6,339 nucleotides of DNA from positions 1-6,339 of the forward strand of contig JAQCLA010000144.1 in the NCBI GenBank assembly GCA_027592105.1, in the 5' to 3' direction. This document shows positions 5,144 to 6,339 of this stretch, one piece after another. Made by a program: the position numbers and the translations under genes. Positions within the stretch are counted from its first letter, which is position 1. The number at the start of each line of letters is the position of its first letter. The stretch is from Pseudomonadota bacterium. GTDB lineage: Bacteria; Pseudomonadota; Alphaproteobacteria; Rhodobacterales; Rhodobacteraceae. The notes under the pieces are model-generated. The model saw only the letters and a program-made list of their open reading frames with translations. It had not been told where the DNA came from and did no database searches.

Positions 5144-5941
5144 ATGGCCGAGATGATCTTCACAATCTTGGGCTGCGGGTCATCGGGCGGCGTGCCGCGT
5201 TTGGGCGGGGAATGGGGCGATTGCGACCCAACCAATCCCAAGAACAACCGCCGCCGCTGCTCGCTTCTGATCCAGCGCCGCACGGGCGAGGGCGAGACCG
5301 CCGTGCTGATCGACACCTCGCCCGATCTGCGCGCGCAATTGCTCGATGCAGGGATCGGGCGGCTTGACGGTGTGGTCTATACCCATGCCCATGCCGATCA
5401 TGTCCATGGCCTCGATGATCTGCGGATGATCGTGTTCAACATGCGCAAGCGTTTGGGCGTCTGGGCCGATGGGGCAACGCAAAATGATCTCATCAGCCGC
5501 TTTGGCTATGCTTTCGTGCAGCCACCCGGCTCGGCCTATCCGCCGATCCTTGATCTCAACGCGATCGACGGCGATGTGGTGATCGATGGCCCCGGCGGCG
5601 CGATCCGGCTGATGCCCTTCGAGGTCACGCATGGCAATATTCATTCCTTGGGCTTTCGGATCGGCGATCTCGCCTATCTGCCCGATGTCTCGGATATCCC
5701 GGCGGAGGCATGGCCGCTGTTGGAGAACCTTGATTACTGGATCATCGACGCGCTGCGCCGCACACCGCATCCCAGCCACGCCCATCTGGAGCGGACGCTG
5801 GAATGGATCGCGCGGGCAAAACCGCGCCGGGCGATTTTGACGAATATGCATATCGACCTCGACCATGCCACGCTGGCCGCCGAGACACCCGATCACATCA
5901 TGCCCGCCCATGACGGCATGACCATCAGCATCGAGGTCTAG
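5144..5941 (+). CDS. MBL-fold metallohydrolase, PhnP-like
   Basis: This 265-residue metallo-beta-lactamase-fold protein resembles PhnP, the phosphoribosyl cyclic phosphate phosphodiesterase (COG1235 type). The metal motif is THAHADH at 80-86 (H81, H83, D85, H86). Further candidate ligands are H163 (EVTHGN), D181 (YLPDVSD) and H236 (LTNMHIDLDH). The N terminus, FTILGCGSSGGVPR, is the typical first strand and glycine-rich turn. C27 and C39 lie in the loop that in PhnP carries a second, structural zinc site, but the dense cysteine cluster of E. coli PhnP is reduced here. The frame is open upstream to 5048 inside tatD. I prefer 5144 because it lies four bases after the tatD stop and is preceded by AAAGG (5127-5131); 5153 is the alternative. 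No C-P lyase genes are nearby, so the PhnP reaction should not be assumed. A phosphodiester or cyclic nucleotide substrate is a reasonable guess given the neighbouring nucleic-acid genes. Confidence 0.88.
   Translation: MAEMIFTILGCGSSGGVPRLGGEWGDCDPTNPKNNRRRCSLLIQRRTGEGETAVLIDTSPDLRAQLLDAGIGRLDGVVYTHAHADHVHGLDDLRMIVFNMRKRLGVWADGATQNDLISRFGYAFVQPPGSAYPPILDLNAIDGDVVIDGPGGAIRLMPFEVTHGNIHSLGFRIGDLAYLPDVSDIPAEAWPLLENLDYWIIDALRRTPHPSHAHLERTLEWIARAKPRRAILTNMHIDLDHATLAAETPDHIMPAHDGMTISIEV
5933..5936 (+). promoter_or_regulatory. Shine-Dalgarno site deciding the TTG start
   Basis: GAGG, inside the last codons of the MBL-fold gene, lies eight bases upstream of TTG at 5945. This normal spacing favours TTG over the in-frame GTG at 5966 and ATG at 5969, which have no comparable site nearby. 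Confidence 0.5.
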
Positions 5942-5944
5942 GGA

Positions 5945-6339
5945 TTGGGTGACATCCTCACCATCGTGATGCCTGTCTTCCTTGTCGTGGCAGCAGGTTA
6001 CGGCGCTGTTTGGGCCAAGCTCTTCTCGGATGCGGCAGTCGATGGGCTGATGTCTTTCGCCCAGAAATTCGCCATTCCCTGCCTGCTTTTCGCGGCGATC
6101 TCGACCCTCGATCTGGGCCGGGATTTCGACCTTGGGCTGATGCTGAGCTATTACAGCGGCTCGATCATCTGCTTTTTCGCGGGGCTGTTTGGCGCGCGGC
6201 TTATCTTTGGCCGCCCGTGGGAAGATAGCGTCGCCATCGGCTTTTGCGCGCTTTTCGCCAATTCCGTGCTCTTGGGCCTTGCGGTGGGCGAGCGGGCTTA
6301 TGGCATCGACAGCCTTGGGCCGAATTACGCCATCATCGC
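5945..6339 (+). CDS. AEC-family permease, 5' part only
   Basis: The frame runs open to the window edge for 131 codons with no stop, so the gene is cut by the window, not broken. The product is a membrane protein of the auxin efflux carrier (AEC) family, whose full members have about 300 residues and around ten membrane helices. Helix 1 is about 3-23 (ILTIVMPVFLVVAAGYGAVW). Helix 2 is about 38-54 and contains the typical FAIPCLLF with Pro45. Helix 3 is about 66-88, and a fourth begins near 96 with ALFANSVLLGLAVGERAYG, a recognisable family pattern. The start is taken as TTG at 5945, three bases after the MBL-fold stop, because translation from there yields the typical MGDILTIVxP-like N terminus and it has a GAGG site. 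Bacterial AEC members export or take up small organic anions; the substrate here cannot be told. It is probably the distal gene of the same transcript. Confidence 0.85.
   Translation, partial: MGDILTIVMPVFLVVAAGYGAVWAKLFSDAAVDGLMSFAQKFAIPCLLFAAISTLDLGRDFDLGLMLSYYSGSIICFFAGLFGARLIFGRPWEDSVAIGFCALFANSVLLGLAVGERAYGIDSLGPNYAII

Noticed and set aside
1..6339. CRISPR array, insertion sequence, prophage or defence system
   Set aside because: There are no regularly spaced repeats, transposase or integrase motifs, or unexplained accessory gene. The coding space is filled by recognisable housekeeping genes.

Overview
The window is an ordinary-looking stretch of chromosome from an alphaproteobacterium, most probably Rhodobacterales (Rhodobacteraceae). 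That placement is inferred from the G+C-rich codon use, the gene order and the protein types, not from a database search. Apart from one tRNA at the left edge, every gene is on the + strand and the genes are tightly packed. I see no mobile element, CRISPR array, phage gene or defence system.

Layout. A serine tRNA (anticodon UGA) lies on the minus strand at 2-91. The 232 bp from 92 to 323 between it and the first protein gene hold a plausible tRNA promoter, a perfect 9-bp inverted repeat overlapping a possible forward promoter, and a perfect 15-bp direct repeat with a 16-bp period. Next come a lipoprotein ending in a peptidoglycan-binding SPOR domain (324-1229) and a PBP5-type D-alanyl-D-alanine carboxypeptidase (1252-2454). 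Overlapping the carboxypeptidase gene by four bases is thymidylate kinase tmk (2451-3083). A 96-bp gap with two CGCG-centred palindromes precedes holB, DNA polymerase III delta' (3180-4310). Then follow tatD (4330-5139), a PhnP-like metallo-beta-lactamase-fold hydrolase (5144-5941), and the 5' part of an AEC-family permease with a TTG start (5945 to the window edge).

How the genes fit together. The first two proteins act on envelope peptidoglycan: one is predicted to bind denuded glycan at the division site and the other trims stem peptides. The next three form the widely conserved tmk-holB-tatD cluster, covering dTTP supply, clamp loading and a metal-dependent nuclease or hydrolase. Spacings of -4 to 22 bp suggest polycistronic transcription. 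The tmk-holB gap is the only likely internal control point.

The most interesting non-routine signals are the palindrome pair between tmk and holB, the repeats upstream of the lipoprotein gene, and the apparent relic of an RlpA-like double-psi beta-barrel inside the SPOR lipoprotein.
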